Shown here: in pieces, positions 53,120-62,282 of the stretch
Numbering within the stretch: the first letter of the stretch is position 1
Layout: each line of letters begins with the position of its first letter
NCBI GenBank assembly: GCA_026706935.1
Contig: JAPOXV010000026.1
Coordinates: 711,721 to 775,720, forward strand
Reading direction: 5' to 3'
DNA from: Gammaproteobacteria bacterium
GTDB lineage: Bacteria; Pseudomonadota; Gammaproteobacteria; Pseudomonadales; Azotimanducaceae
Length of the DNA: 64,000 bases
Notes under the pieces: generated by a model
Told to the model about the DNA's origin: nothing
The model's database searches: none
Seen by the model: only the letters and a program-made list of their open reading frames with translations
Position numbers and translations under genes: made by a program

Positions 53120-54520
53120 GTGACAGAAACTCAACCGACCACACTCGGAGACCTAAAGGCTTCCGGATATGAGTTTCAACCTGTAAAACAGGAAATGCGC
53201 CGGAATCTGATCCGAAAGCTTCGTTTGGGAGATGAGTTGTTTCCTGGCGTGATTGGTTATGACGAATCTGTTGTTCCTCAGCTCGTTAATGGACTGTTGA
53301 GCTGTCAAGACCTGATACTGTTAGGAGAACGTGGTCAGGCGAAATCGAAAATCGTCCGGAGTCTTGGCTCGTTACTCGACGAAGCTTTTCCTGTTCTTGC
53401 TGATGCAGAGATTCCTGAATCGCCGATCACCCCGATCACCAAGATCGGTAAAGCGATTGTGGCAGACCAGGGGGACGACGCGTCTATCCGTTGGTTGGAT
53501 CGAGAGGATCGTTATGCGGAAAAACTTGCGACGCCTGACATTACGATCGCAGATCTACTAGGGGAGATCGATCCCGTCAAAATCGCGGAAGGTCGGTATC
53601 TAGCTGACGAGTCAACGCTGCATTACGGCTTAATTCCTCGCGTGAATCACGGCATCTTTGCCATTAACGAGTTACCGGATCTAGCGGAGAGGATTCAGGT
53701 AGGGTTACTGAACATCCTTGAAGAACGAGATGTACAAATCCGTGGGCACAAGATACGGTTGCCTTTGGATGTATTTCTTGTGGTAACCGCCAATCCTGAA
53801 GACTATACGAATCGAGGTCGTTTGATAACGCCGCTGAAAGATCGATTCGGTTCCCAGGTTCGCACCCATTATCCGCAAAGTGAAGGCGATGAGCTTCGGA
53901 TCGTGCATCAAGAAGCAACCCCATTGGATCTCCAGGATCGCTCACTTGACGTGCCCGACTTCATGGGGAGGATCGCAGTTGAGATTACTCACCTGGCAAG
54001 GGACTCGGCCGACATCAATCAACGTTCGGGCGTGTCGGTTCGTACATCGATTACAGTCTATGAAACAATGCTGGCGAATGCCTTCCGTCGCGCGTTACAG
54101 CTCGACGAAAAGGTGGTGGTACCGAGGATCTCTGACCTTCAATACATCCTTGCGGCTCTTTATGGGAAGTTGGAGTTTGAGGTGTTCGATGAGAGTGAAG
54201 AAGACGCTGTCGTTACGAAATTGATCAATACGGCCGTTCAGAACGTTTGGGATCGTATTTACGACCTGGACGAGATGGAAGCGATGATGGAGTATTTCGA
54301 GAATGTCGAATCGATCGAAGTAGGTGCCGACGTTCCGCTTGATGTTTATGCCTCTTGCGTCGCGTCCTCGGAAGCGCTACGAGGTACGCTAAAGAACTAC
54401 GCACCGGAGTCCGCGTCACTTGCATCAGAGCTCGAATTTCTCCTCGAGGGGATGTACCTTCATGACCTTGTAAGTAAGGAGTCTTACGCTCATCGCGAGC
54501 GATATATGGCTCGTGAATAG
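53120..54520 (+). CDS. MoxR-family AAA+ ATPase
   Basis: A 466-residue AAA+ protein. Walker A is G69-ERGQAK-S76, Walker B is the FAINELPDLAERIQ stretch near residue 180, and an RFGSQ arginine-finger-like segment lies near 243. Large MoxR proteins of this kind act with a VWA-domain partner as chaperones that insert metal or mature enzyme complexes. The VWA partner follows 9 bases downstream. Target unknown; no dehydrogenase or metal-enzyme gene is adjacent. Confidence 0.88.
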   Translation: MTETQPTTLGDLKASGYEFQPVKQEMRRNLIRKLRLGDELFPGVIGYDESVVPQLVNGLLSCQDLILLGERGQAKSKIVRSLGSLLDEAFPVLADAEIPESPITPITKIGKAIVADQGDDASIRWLDREDRYAEKLATPDITIADLLGEIDPVKIAEGRYLADESTLHYGLIPRVNHGIFAINELPDLAERIQVGLLNILEERDVQIRGHKIRLPLDVFLVVTANPEDYTNRGRLITPLKDRFGSQVRTHYPQSEGDELRIVHQEATPLDLQDRSLDVPDFMGRIAVEITHLARDSADINQRSGVSVRTSITVYETMLANAFRRALQLDEKVVVPRISDLQYILAALYGKLEFEVFDESEEDAVVTKLINTAVQNVWDRIYDLDEMEAMMEYFENVESIEVGADVPLDVYASCVASSEALRGTLKNYAPESASLASELEFLLEGMYLHDLVSKESYAHRERYMARE

Positions 54521-54529
54521 GGATTCGTC

Positions 54530-56533
54530 ATGCGTCTGATCCGATCTCGGCACAGGTACTTCGAATGGGATGGAACCAGTGCAGCGAAACTCGATGTAGA
54601 CGAGGTCATGCAGCAACTGGCTGATGATCTTGCCGAATATGGCGACCTATCGGACGCTCTACGTCGTTTGATGTCACGGGGTATCCGACATCCAGAAGGC
54701 GGTCAACGTCATGGTCTAAACCACATGCTGCGATCACTACGTGAACGCCAGAATGAGCATCTTCGTCGATTTGATCTTTCGAGTGTTATGAAGGACATCG
54801 AGAAGCAGCTTCGAGAGATCATAGATTTGGAACGTGGGGCAGTTCAGCGTATACGGGACGAACTGAACGATGACGAAAACGACTTTACGAAGGATGCACT
54901 TCGTGCGATTGCGGATAAAAAGGAGGAAGAATTAAGTCAGCTTCCGTCTGATGCGGCGGGTCGGATGCAGGCACTGAAGGAATACGACTTTCTTGATCCG
55001 GAAGCACAGCGTAAATTCCAGGAGCTACTAAAGCAACTACGAGATGCGGTGACCGATTCATTCTTTAAAGATCTGTCAGACCGCATTAACAGCATGTCGC
55101 CGGAGGATATGCAACGCCTCAAAGACATGATGAAGGCGCTCAACGACATGTTGGTCAAGAAGATCGCAGGTGATGAAGACACCGGTTTCGACGAATTCAT
55201 GAAGGAATTTGGCGATATGTTCGGTGATCAACCTCCGGAATCACTCGATGAATTGCTTCAGCAGATGCAACAACAAATGGCGGCCGCTCAATCCTTGCTC
55301 TGGTCGATGTCCAAATCTCAGCGCGACCAGCTTGCTGACCTCCTAAACGATCGGTTTAACGACTCTGAACTCAATTCGGAGTTCAACAAGCTACGTAAAG
55401 AGCTTGAGTACCTTCTGCCACCAGGAAAGTCCTTCGGATTCCGTGGCGAAGAGGAACTTGACCTCGAGGCGGCTCGTCGCCTCATGGAACAGATGCATGA
55501 GTTTGAGCGACTAAAAGAGCAGATTCTTACTGCGGAGCGATCTGGTGACCTTGAGCAGATTGACAGAGATCTGATACGCGAGATATTAGGCGATGAAGTG
55601 GAGGAGGAGCTTGTCGACCTGCAACGCATTCGCGATATGCTGAAAGATTCGGGTCTCATCCGTCAAGTCAACGACAACGAATGGGAGCTAACACCGGTCG
55701 GTGCACGAAAGCTCGGCTTCAAAGCACTTTCGGAGATATACGCTAGGTTGCGACAGGCTCGATTGGGTTCGCATGCAATGCCGGAAGAAGGTCGTTTCGG
55801 TGACCGTCAGTCGGAAACGAAGGCGTACGAATATGGCGATCCGCTGCATTTGGACCTGCCCAAGACGATCTACAACGCTATTGTTAGAAACGGACCAGGT
55901 ACACCAGTAGACCTAAACGCTGATGATTTCGAGATTCATCGGTCTGAACTGAAGTCTTCGACGCACACGGTAATGTGCTTGGATCTTTCGACTTCGATGG
56001 CGATGCGCGGTGCGTTTCAATCTGCGAAGAAAGTCGCACTCGCGCTACAGCACCTAATCACTTCCCAATACCCTAATGATTCGTTCTATGTCATAGGTTT
56101 TGACGTTCTTGCACGTGAGGTAAAGCCACACGAACTGCTCTATCTCCAGTGGGACGAATACATGACCGGTACGAATATGGAACATGCCCTTCTGTTGTCA
56201 GAGAAGCTGCTGTCGCAACACAAGAGCGGAACGAAGCAAGTGATCCTTATCTCAGATGGTGAACCTACAGTTCATTTCGTGAACGGTCGAACTCAGTTCA
56301 ACTACCCGCCAACTCGGGCAACTCTACGCGCGACGTATCGAGCCGTCCAAAGGTGTACGAAACGAGACATTTCGATCAACACATTCATGCTCGATGCAGG
56401 TGGCTATTTCGCTCACTTCATTGACGAGGTGACAAAGATCAACGGCGGCCGTGTCTTCTATACGAATCCAAGGCGATTAGGTGAATATGTGCTCGTGGAC
56501 TACATTACCGGAAAGCGAAGCAAAATTCGGTAA
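54530..56533 (+). CDS. VWA-domain protein partner of the MoxR ATPase
   Basis: A 667-residue protein. The N-terminal 450 residues are highly charged and mostly helical, with Glu-, Asp- and Arg-rich stretches likely to form coiled coils (for example RQRDQLADLL-type segments). The C-terminal VWA domain starts near residue 480; its MIDAS metal site shows D485-L-S487-T-S489, later a TGTNMEHAL Thr and the ILISDGEPT Asp. It probably binds substrates and is remodelled by the MoxR ATPase. The ATG at 54530 follows the MoxR stop by 9 bases. Confidence 0.88.
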   Translation: MRLIRSRHRYFEWDGTSAAKLDVDEVMQQLADDLAEYGDLSDALRRLMSRGIRHPEGGQRHGLNHMLRSLRERQNEHLRRFDLSSVMKDIEKQLREIIDLERGAVQRIRDELNDDENDFTKDALRAIADKKEEELSQLPSDAAGRMQALKEYDFLDPEAQRKFQELLKQLRDAVTDSFFKDLSDRINSMSPEDMQRLKDMMKALNDMLVKKIAGDEDTGFDEFMKEFGDMFGDQPPESLDELLQQMQQQMAAAQSLLWSMSKSQRDQLADLLNDRFNDSELNSEFNKLRKELEYLLPPGKSFGFRGEEELDLEAARRLMEQMHEFERLKEQILTAERSGDLEQIDRDLIREILGDEVEEELVDLQRIRDMLKDSGLIRQVNDNEWELTPVGARKLGFKALSEIYARLRQARLGSHAMPEEGRFGDRQSETKAYEYGDPLHLDLPKTIYNAIVRNGPGTPVDLNADDFEIHRSELKSSTHTVMCLDLSTSMAMRGAFQSAKKVALALQHLITSQYPNDSFYVIGFDVLAREVKPHELLYLQWDEYMTGTNMEHALLLSEKLLSQHKSGTKQVILISDGEPTVHFVNGRTQFNYPPTRATLRATYRAVQRCTKRDISINTFMLDAGGYFAHFIDEVTKINGGRVFYTNPRRLGEYVLVDYITGKRSKIR

Positions 56534-56543
56534 TCACTTCGAT

Positions 56544-56561
56544 TTCGCAATGGACTGCGAA
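56544..56561 (+). terminator. Candidate hairpin after the MoxR-VWA operon
   Basis: TTCGCA (56544-56549), ATGGAC loop, TGCGAA (56556-56561), followed by GTTTAG. Short stem and only three T, so a weak terminator at best. Confidence 0.35.
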
Positions 56562-56704
56562 GTTTAGTGTCACTGATACTTCAAACGTAGTACACGCGTC
56601 GAACGACGACACGCTTACCACGCGTCGCGTTCCCTTTGCAGAGTACCGACATCGTTCCTGTAGTGGTTGTTGAGTCTTCGGAGGACTGAACTCTACTTCC
56701 TGCC

Positions 56705-56953
56705 TCAATCAAAAGTCGGCGGTTCACGATTTGATACGGTGCGTGGTGGTAGTTCAAGTTCCACGCCACCAAGCGGCGCCATGTGCTCGCGTATTAGCAC
56801 GGCGAGGTTGTCACTGCTCGGGTTCTCGATGACTGCGTCATGCAGAATCTCTCGGATCTCTGCCTCCATCGATCGCCCGTTGCGAACGGCTCGTTCCACT
56901 AACAGCCTCTTCACTGCGTTGTCGAGATTGCGGATCGTAATGTTTGCCACCAT
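56705..56953 (-). CDS. FitA-like ribbon-helix-helix antitoxin without a toxin partner
   Basis: An 82-residue protein. The N-terminal ribbon-helix-helix (VANITIRNLDNAVKRLLVERA) is followed by a helix with RSMEAEIREILHDA, the FitA pattern of VapBC-type systems. These antitoxins bind DNA as dimers and cover a PIN-domain toxin with their C-terminus. The toxin gene normally follows within a few bases. Here only 171 bases separate this stop from the VWA stop, and neither strand there encodes a PIN domain. ATG at 56953 with AGGA four bases upstream. Divergent from the Fic gene. Confidence 0.85.
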   Translation of the reverse strand: MVANITIRNLDNAVKRLLVERAVRNGRSMEAEIREILHDAVIENPSSDNLAVLIREHMAPLGGVELELPPRTVSNREPPTFD

Positions 56954-57170
56954 TGCGTCCTATTGGTTTTGTGAACCGAAAGTCTAAGTAGAAGATGGAA
57001 CATCGGGCGAGGAGGTTTCTAGTAATCCATAGACACATCTATTACGAAGTGAATTTGCGGGGTCGTTATTGCGCCAGTGTGGCTATATTGCCTAACACGT
57101 TCACACGAAGAGCGCTTCCATCGAATGAAATCCGATCTTACGAGAGAAACAAGCCTCATCGGCTCGCTCT

Positions 57171-57242
57171 ATTTACGTGTATTTGACACACATAATTTAC
57201 GTGTTATTAACGCACATTATTTACGTGTAACTACAACGACTT
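57171..57242. repeat. Three direct repeats with a 24-bp period
   Basis: The core ATTTACGTGT occurs at 57171-57180, 57195-57204 and 57219-57228, exactly 24 bases apart. Units 1 and 2 match at 19 of 24 bases; unit 3 keeps the 10-base core and then diverges. Each of the first two units also ends with a CACA-rich half that partly mirrors the ACGTGT half. The repeats cover the Fic promoter. Confidence 0.85.
57183..57210 (+). promoter_or_regulatory. Sigma70 promoter of the Fic gene inside the repeats
   Basis: A perfect TTGACA at 57183-57188 in repeat unit 1 and TATTAA at 57205-57210 in unit 2, with a 16-base spacer. Start of transcription would fall near 57217, just before unit 3. A protein bound to the repeats would block this promoter. 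Confidence 0.65.
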
Positions 57243-57286
57243 CCTAAAATTAACGTCGGTGGACGACCTCTGATAACCAATACGCA

Positions 57287-58843
57287 ATGGCATCTCCGAA
57301 TGAGAAATTAGCGCAATCATTGACGCTGCTCGCTGGACTCCAAGGTGAGGGAAAGCGGATCTTCCGATCGGCAGATTTCCCGAGGGTCCACCGTGAACGA
57401 TTATTACGTAACGGATACCTACGCCCGGTGTTGAAAGGCTGGTTAATGCTGTCGAATCCCGATGCAGCTCCACTTGATACGACGGAGTGGACTGCGTCAT
57501 TTTGGGAATTCTGTGCACGGTACTGCAATCAACGATTTGGAGATCAATGGCACCTATCGCCAGAACTTTCCTTGTTGCTTCACTGTGAGGATACCAGTGT
57601 ACCGAAGCAAGTCATCGTTCACGCTAAAAACGGCCGAAACAACCTAATTCGACTTCCATTTGAGATGTCTTTGTTCGACCTAAGAACTGCGAACGAACCG
57701 AACGCGACAGACATCTGTGAACGGCTAGGTGTCCGCATCTATACGGTAGAGGCTGCACTGGTATTGGTTCAACCTCGCTTCTTTCAGGATCGCCCAGTCG
57801 AAGCACGGATTGCGCTTCGCAGTGTCAGCGACGTGGGCGCGGTTATACGTCTTCTATTGGCACAAAGCCGAACGAGAATTGCTGGAAGGCTTGCGGGTGC
57901 GTTTCGACATGTGGGAAAAACAGCGTTTGCTGACGAGATCGGTCGAGTGATGCGAAATACTGGGCACGAGAGCTTTCGCGAAATGAACCCGTTTTCAGCT
58001 AAAACTGGTCTTAGGGATCGAAAAGTCGAGGTGACTGGTGGTTTCAATACACCAATCGTCGACCGACTTACAGAACTTTGGTCAATTTCACGACAGCCTG
58101 TCCTAGATGTACTGCCACGACAGAAGCTCCCGCAACTCGATGCTTCGTTTCGGCAAGCATATCTTGATGCCATCACCGAGTCTTACGCCGACGATGCATA
58201 CCACTCACTGTCGATAGAAGGTTACCGAGTGACGCCAGAACTAATAGAACGGGTACGTTCTGGGACGTGGGATCCCGATAACGTTGCTGATGATCGAACA
58301 CATCGCGATGCGCTAGCGGCGCGCGGCTATTGGCAGGCCTTTCAGGTGGTAAGAGCATCTGTGAACGAAGTGTTAAGCGGCGCCAACTGGGTCGCTGTGA
58401 TTAGAGCAAACCTCGCCCAGTGGTATTTCGAGATGTTTCAACCATTCGTGGTAGCCGGGCTCTACGAGACGACAGACTTAGCTGGTTATCGAAATCGTCC
58501 TGTGTTTATCAGAGGTTCACGGCACGTGCCGCCACGTGTTGAAGTCATTGGGACGTGTATGGAAACATTGTTTGAGCTGCTAGATCGTGAACGCGAACCT
58601 ACGGTGCGATCGGTGCTAGGACATTGGCTGTTCGGTTACATACACCCGTATCCCGATGGGAACGGACGACTAGCACGTTTCTTAATGAACGTGATGTTGG
58701 CGTCGGGTGGATATTCCTGGGTCACGATCCGCATTGAGGATAGACGCAGTTACATGGCCGCGCTCGAAGCAGCGAGTGTGAATCGGAACATATTGCCTTT
58801 TGCGGAATTGATTCGACAGTACGTGCAGGAGAATGCAGCATAG
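57287..58843 (+). CDS. Fic-domain protein with AbiEi-like N-terminal winged-helix region
   Basis: A 518-residue protein. Residues about 5-55 (KRIFRSADFPRVHRERLL and the GYLRPVLKGWL stretch) look like the winged helix of AbiEi-type antitoxins. Residues about 80-230 also match the AbiEi/transcriptional-regulator C-terminal part. The Fic domain has the active loop H453-PYPDGNG-R461, which transfers AMP from ATP to a protein hydroxyl. An inhibitory helix motif S307-LSI-E311-G312 precedes the core, so it is likely a self-inhibited, class II Fic. Targets unknown. Start ATG at 57287; the stop is 67 bases from the convergent acyl-CoA dehydrogenase. Defence or stress toxin is an inference from the architecture. 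Confidence 0.87.
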   Translation: MASPNEKLAQSLTLLAGLQGEGKRIFRSADFPRVHRERLLRNGYLRPVLKGWLMLSNPDAAPLDTTEWTASFWEFCARYCNQRFGDQWHLSPELSLLLHCEDTSVPKQVIVHAKNGRNNLIRLPFEMSLFDLRTANEPNATDICERLGVRIYTVEAALVLVQPRFFQDRPVEARIALRSVSDVGAVIRLLLAQSRTRIAGRLAGAFRHVGKTAFADEIGRVMRNTGHESFREMNPFSAKTGLRDRKVEVTGGFNTPIVDRLTELWSISRQPVLDVLPRQKLPQLDASFRQAYLDAITESYADDAYHSLSIEGYRVTPELIERVRSGTWDPDNVADDRTHRDALAARGYWQAFQVVRASVNEVLSGANWVAVIRANLAQWYFEMFQPFVVAGLYETTDLAGYRNRPVFIRGSRHVPPRVEVIGTCMETLFELLDREREPTVRSVLGHWLFGYIHPYPDGNGRLARFLMNVMLASGGYSWVTIRIEDRRSYMAALEAASVNRNILPFAELIRQYVQENAA

Positions 58844-58910
58844 ATATTAGGTTCACATCCGTCTGAAGCTCGTGAGCTCAAGTGAGATTGACGAAGGTTG
58901 AACGAGGAAA

Positions 58911-60077
58911 TTAGTATGAACGTGGTAGATCCAAGATATGTTCTGTAACGTAATTAAGCACCATTTCTTGAGAGATTGGTGCAATACGCATTAGTCTTGC
59001 TTCGCGCCAGTACCGTTCTACATGGAATTCTTTTGCGTAACCAAATCCACCGTGTGTTTGTACCGCTTGATCTGCAGCCTGAAAACACGCATCTGCGGCT
59101 AGCCATTTAGCCATATTCGCCTCAGCACCGCACGGTAACCCCTGATCGAGCAACCAGGACGCCTTGCGAATCATCAACTCGCAAGCATCGAGACGCATAC
59201 GAGCCTCACCCAAGGGAAATGAAACGCCCTGGTTCTGTCCGATGGGTCTCCCAAAGACCACGCGTTCGTTCGCGTAATTAACGGCTCGACGTAACGCCGC
59301 CCGTCCTATCCCTAGGGCTTCCGAAGCGACGAGAATTCGTTCCGCGTTGAGTCCATCAAGGATATGTCGAAATCCTTTCCCTTCCTCACCAACCCGATCG
59401 CTCACATGAACCGGTAGACTGTCATAGACTACCTCACAAGTCGCAACCGCATTGCGACCTAGTTTCGGTATTGGCGAGATCGAAACTTCGGGTCGTTGCA
59501 GTTCGGCGAACAACAGCGTCATACCTTCAGATCGACGCTGAACTTTGTCTTTGCTTTTAGTTCGGGTAAGCAATAGAACACGTTCAGAATCGAGCGCTTT
59601 CGTTGTCCAAACTTTTCGACCGTTGACGATGTAATGATCGCCTTCGAGCGTAGCGGTCGTTGTGATCGATGTGGTGTCGGTCCCAGCGTCAGGTTCGGTT
59701 ACACCGAACGCGACGTGTAGGTCCCCGTTTGCCACGCGCGGCAGGTACTTCTGTTTCATCTCTTCCGATCCGTATTTCACGACCGGATGCATGCCGAAGA
59801 TTGAAAGGTGGATACCGCTCGCCCCGTTCATCGCGGCGCCAGATGCGGATACCTCTTCGAGAATGATCGATGCCTCAGTGATGCCTTTACCGCTGCCGCC
59901 ATACTCCTCGGGTATTGCAATCCCGATCCAACCGCCTTCCGCGAGCGCGTTATAGAAGTCCCACGGAAAAGTGTGTTGCTCATCACATTTCGCCCAGTAT
60001 TCGTCAGGAAAATCAGTACAGATACGACGAATCGCGTCGCGGATCATGTCTTGTTCTTCGGTTAACGCAAAGTCCAT
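58911..60077 (-). CDS. Acyl-CoA dehydrogenase family protein
   Basis: A 388-residue FAD-dependent acyl-CoA dehydrogenase. MDFALTEEQDMIRD is a typical opening. VTEPDAGTDT near residue 126 and NGRKVWTT near 153 bind FAD and substrate, and the C-terminal QTHGGFGYAKEFHVERYWREARL near 339 is diagnostic. It belongs to the short-/branched-chain-like group. ATG at 60077, divergent from the MaoC gene by 44 bases. The neighbouring CoA genes suggest a shared acyl-CoA route. Confidence 0.9.
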   Translation of the reverse strand: MDFALTEEQDMIRDAIRRICTDFPDEYWAKCDEQHTFPWDFYNALAEGGWIGIAIPEEYGGSGKGITEASIILEEVSASGAAMNGASGIHLSIFGMHPVVKYGSEEMKQKYLPRVANGDLHVAFGVTEPDAGTDTTSITTTATLEGDHYIVNGRKVWTTKALDSERVLLLTRTKSKDKVQRRSEGMTLLFAELQRPEVSISPIPKLGRNAVATCEVVYDSLPVHVSDRVGEEGKGFRHILDGLNAERILVASEALGIGRAALRRAVNYANERVVFGRPIGQNQGVSFPLGEARMRLDACELMIRKASWLLDQGLPCGAEANMAKWLAADACFQAADQAVQTHGGFGYAKEFHVERYWREARLMRIAPISQEMVLNYVTEHILDLPRSY

Positions 60078-60121
60078 AGATCAAAATATGAAGATTCGAA
60101 TGGTGGTAAGGGTACGCCTAG

Positions 60122-60571
60122 GTGGCGGGTAAGTTCTTTGAAGAGCTCGATATTGGGATGGAATTCCATCACGAGCCTAGTCGAACGGTGACGGAAACAG
60201 ACAATCTGTTATTTACTGCGTTGACCTTAAATCCGCAGCCGTTGCACCTGGACGCCGAGTTTGCCAGAGACTCAATTCATGGCCAGATACTGGTAAACAG
60301 CATATTTACGTTAGGTTTAGTTGTTGGCTTATCCGTAGGGGATACGACCTTGGGTACAACCCTCGGCAATTTAGGGTTCGACAAGACCACGTTTCCGAAT
60401 CCGGTATTTATCGGTGACACGATCACGGTTTCTACGAAAGTGATCGCCAAACGCGAAAGTCGTACCAAACCAGATCGCGGTATCGTGACGTTTGAACACC
60501 GCGGTGTGAACCAGCGTGGCGAAATAGTCTGCCTTTGCGAGCGCGGCGCAATGATGCAGCGTAAAGCATGA
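60122..60571 (+). CDS. MaoC-family (hot-dog) dehydratase
   Basis: A 149-residue hot-dog-fold protein. The opening AGKFFEELDIGMEF is followed by TETDNLLFTALTLNPQPLH near residue 27, the MaoC/R-hydratase motif with the catalytic Asp and His. FPNPVFIGDTI near 91 fits mesaconyl-CoA-hydratase-like members. GTG start. The next gene, a CoA lyase, overlaps by 4 nt; MaoC next to a citrate-lyase-beta-like protein is a recurrent pair. Confidence 0.85.
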   Translation: MAGKFFEELDIGMEFHHEPSRTVTETDNLLFTALTLNPQPLHLDAEFARDSIHGQILVNSIFTLGLVVGLSVGDTTLGTTLGNLGFDKTTFPNPVFIGDTITVSTKVIAKRESRTKPDRGIVTFEHRGVNQRGEIVCLCERGAMMQRKA

Positions 60572-61473
60572 GAAACCCCAACCCGATTCGAGCGAGGCGT
60601 TCGGTGCATTTCGTACCTGGACCCAATGAGAAGATGCTGACGAAATCGCTAGAAAGTGAAGCGGATACGCTTGTGATTGATCTTGAAGACGCTGTAGCAC
60701 CGGACGACAAGGCGACCGCTCGCGATGTCATTTGCGATTGGCTTGCAAATGTTGATTTCGGTCGGAAGGAAGTCGCGATACGACTCAACGCGCTCGATAC
60801 GCCGTGGGGCTTAGAGGATATAGATGCGATTATGACATCGCCTCCCCATCTATTCATGATCCCGAAAGCTGAGCGTCTGTCCGAATTACAGCTTCTGAAT
60901 ACACTGATAACGAACCACGAAGTGCGTCAGTCAATAGTAGGTACAAGTGTTGGCCTGCTGTTAATTGGTAGCGAGACACCTCGGAGTGTCGAGAATCTGC
61001 ACACTCTTGCTGGCGAACCACGTGTCGAAGCGCTGACATGGGGTGCCGAAGACCTTGCGGCAGCGATTGGTGCGTCTGAAAATCGGAATTCGCATGGGCG
61101 GTATCTTGGCTTGTTTGCGTTGTGTGGTGACCGAACGTTGTTGGCAGCAAGATCGAATGGCGTTCAACCGATTGATTCCGTTTTCGTGCGATTGGATGAT
61201 GAATCTGCATTAAGAGAGGAATGCGAAAATTCGCGAAAAATTGGATTTACAGGAAAATTGACGATTCACCCCAGTCAAATTCCCATAGTCAACGACACGT
61301 TCACGCCAAATCCCGATGAAGTCGAAAGGGCTCAGCGGTTGATCGAAGCGTTCGCCGAAGCGCGTCAGACAGGTCGCAACGCCTTCCGGTTTGAGGGACA
61401 AATGGTGGACGCGCCACACTTGTCGCAAGCAAGAGACCTGCTCAATCGCGTTGAACAGATAGGAGAAACATGA
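60568..61473 (+). CDS. CoA ester lyase (citrate lyase beta/HpcH-like)
   Basis: A 301-residue TIM-barrel CoA lyase. RSVHFVPGPNEKML near residue 11, LVIDLEDAV near 36 with the metal-binding Glu/Asp, and ALTWGAEDLAAAIG near 152 match malyl-/citramalyl-CoA lyase-type enzymes. It cleaves or condenses a short CoA ester with glyoxylate or pyruvate; which one is not clear. Overlaps both neighbours (MaoC and enoyl-CoA hydratase) by 4 nt. Confidence 0.87.
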   Translation: MRNPNPIRARRSVHFVPGPNEKMLTKSLESEADTLVIDLEDAVAPDDKATARDVICDWLANVDFGRKEVAIRLNALDTPWGLEDIDAIMTSPPHLFMIPKAERLSELQLLNTLITNHEVRQSIVGTSVGLLLIGSETPRSVENLHTLAGEPRVEALTWGAEDLAAAIGASENRNSHGRYLGLFALCGDRTLLAARSNGVQPIDSVFVRLDDESALREECENSRKIGFTGKLTIHPSQIPIVNDTFTPNPDEVERAQRLIEAFAEARQTGRNAFRFEGQMVDAPHLSQARDLLNRVEQIGET

Positions 61474-62270
61474 ACTTAGAACTCAATACCGATCGCATGC
61501 TCGCACACATTGAGGGCTCGATTGGGTACATGACGTTTAACAATCCGCCGCGACACAATGCACTATCCCTCGAGATGTGGGCGGGGATTGCTGACATCAT
61601 CGACCATTTTGAAGCAGATCCTGAAGTTCGAGTCGTGGTCATGAGTGGCGCAGGTGGTAAAGCGTTCGTGTCCGGTGCTGACATTAGCGAGTTCAACAAA
61701 GTACGCGGCAACGCTGCTCAAGCTGAAACGTACGGACAGGCATCGGCGCGAGGTTCTCGAGCACTGACTACCATGTCCAAGCCACTCATCGCGAAGATCA
61801 CGGGCTATTGCATCGGCGGCGGACTGGCGACTGCGCTTCAAGCGGATGTTCGATTCGCGACACCAGATAGCACCTTTGGCATTCCAGCGGCCAAACTCGG
61901 TCTCGGTTATGACTACGAAGGTTTAGCGAAACTATCTCGTATTTGTGGTCCGGCGAGGGCACGCGATATTCTCTTTTCGGCGCGCTTTTTGACGACGGAA
62001 GAAGCCTACGACGCGGGGATCGTGCAGTTTGTCGTAGAACGTGACGAGATCGACGCAGAAGTACAAGCGTATTGCGAACGGATCGGTAGGAATGCCCCCC
62101 TAACGATCAAAGCGGCAAAAGCTGCTGTGAACGCATATGAAAGCGGAGGCGATTTAGATGAGATCAAAGCTGTGAGAGCACTCGTCCGCGATTGCTTTGA
62201 TTCCTCTGACTACAAAGAAGGTCGCAACGCTTTTGCGGAGAAACGCCGACCAAATTTCTCCGGTAGCTAG
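61470..62270 (+). CDS. Enoyl-CoA hydratase/isomerase family protein
   Basis: A 266-residue crotonase-fold protein. AFVSGADISEF near residue 67 and GYCIGGGLATAL near 112 form the oxyanion hole. FGIPAAKLGLGYDYEG near 137 carries the loop where catalytic Glu is common; here the position is A/A. It differs in sequence from the homologue at 3566-4363. It is the last of three overlapping CoA genes, 12 bases before the CinA-like gene. Confidence 0.87.
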   Translation: MNLELNTDRMLAHIEGSIGYMTFNNPPRHNALSLEMWAGIADIIDHFEADPEVRVVVMSGAGGKAFVSGADISEFNKVRGNAAQAETYGQASARGSRALTTMSKPLIAKITGYCIGGGLATALQADVRFATPDSTFGIPAAKLGLGYDYEGLAKLSRICGPARARDILFSARFLTTEEAYDAGIVQFVVERDEIDAEVQAYCERIGRNAPLTIKAAKAAVNAYESGGDLDEIKAVRALVRDCFDSSDYKEGRNAFAEKRRPNFSGS

Positions 62271-62282
62271 AGTCTGCAATCG

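Larger units (their letters stand above)
56954..57286. other. 333-base intergenic region between antitoxin and Fic genes
   Basis: Contains a probable sigma70 promoter and three 24-bp repeats near the Fic start (separate entries). The part from 56954 to about 57165 shows no repeat, no gene and no clear promoter beyond what the antitoxin needs. Confidence 0.6.
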
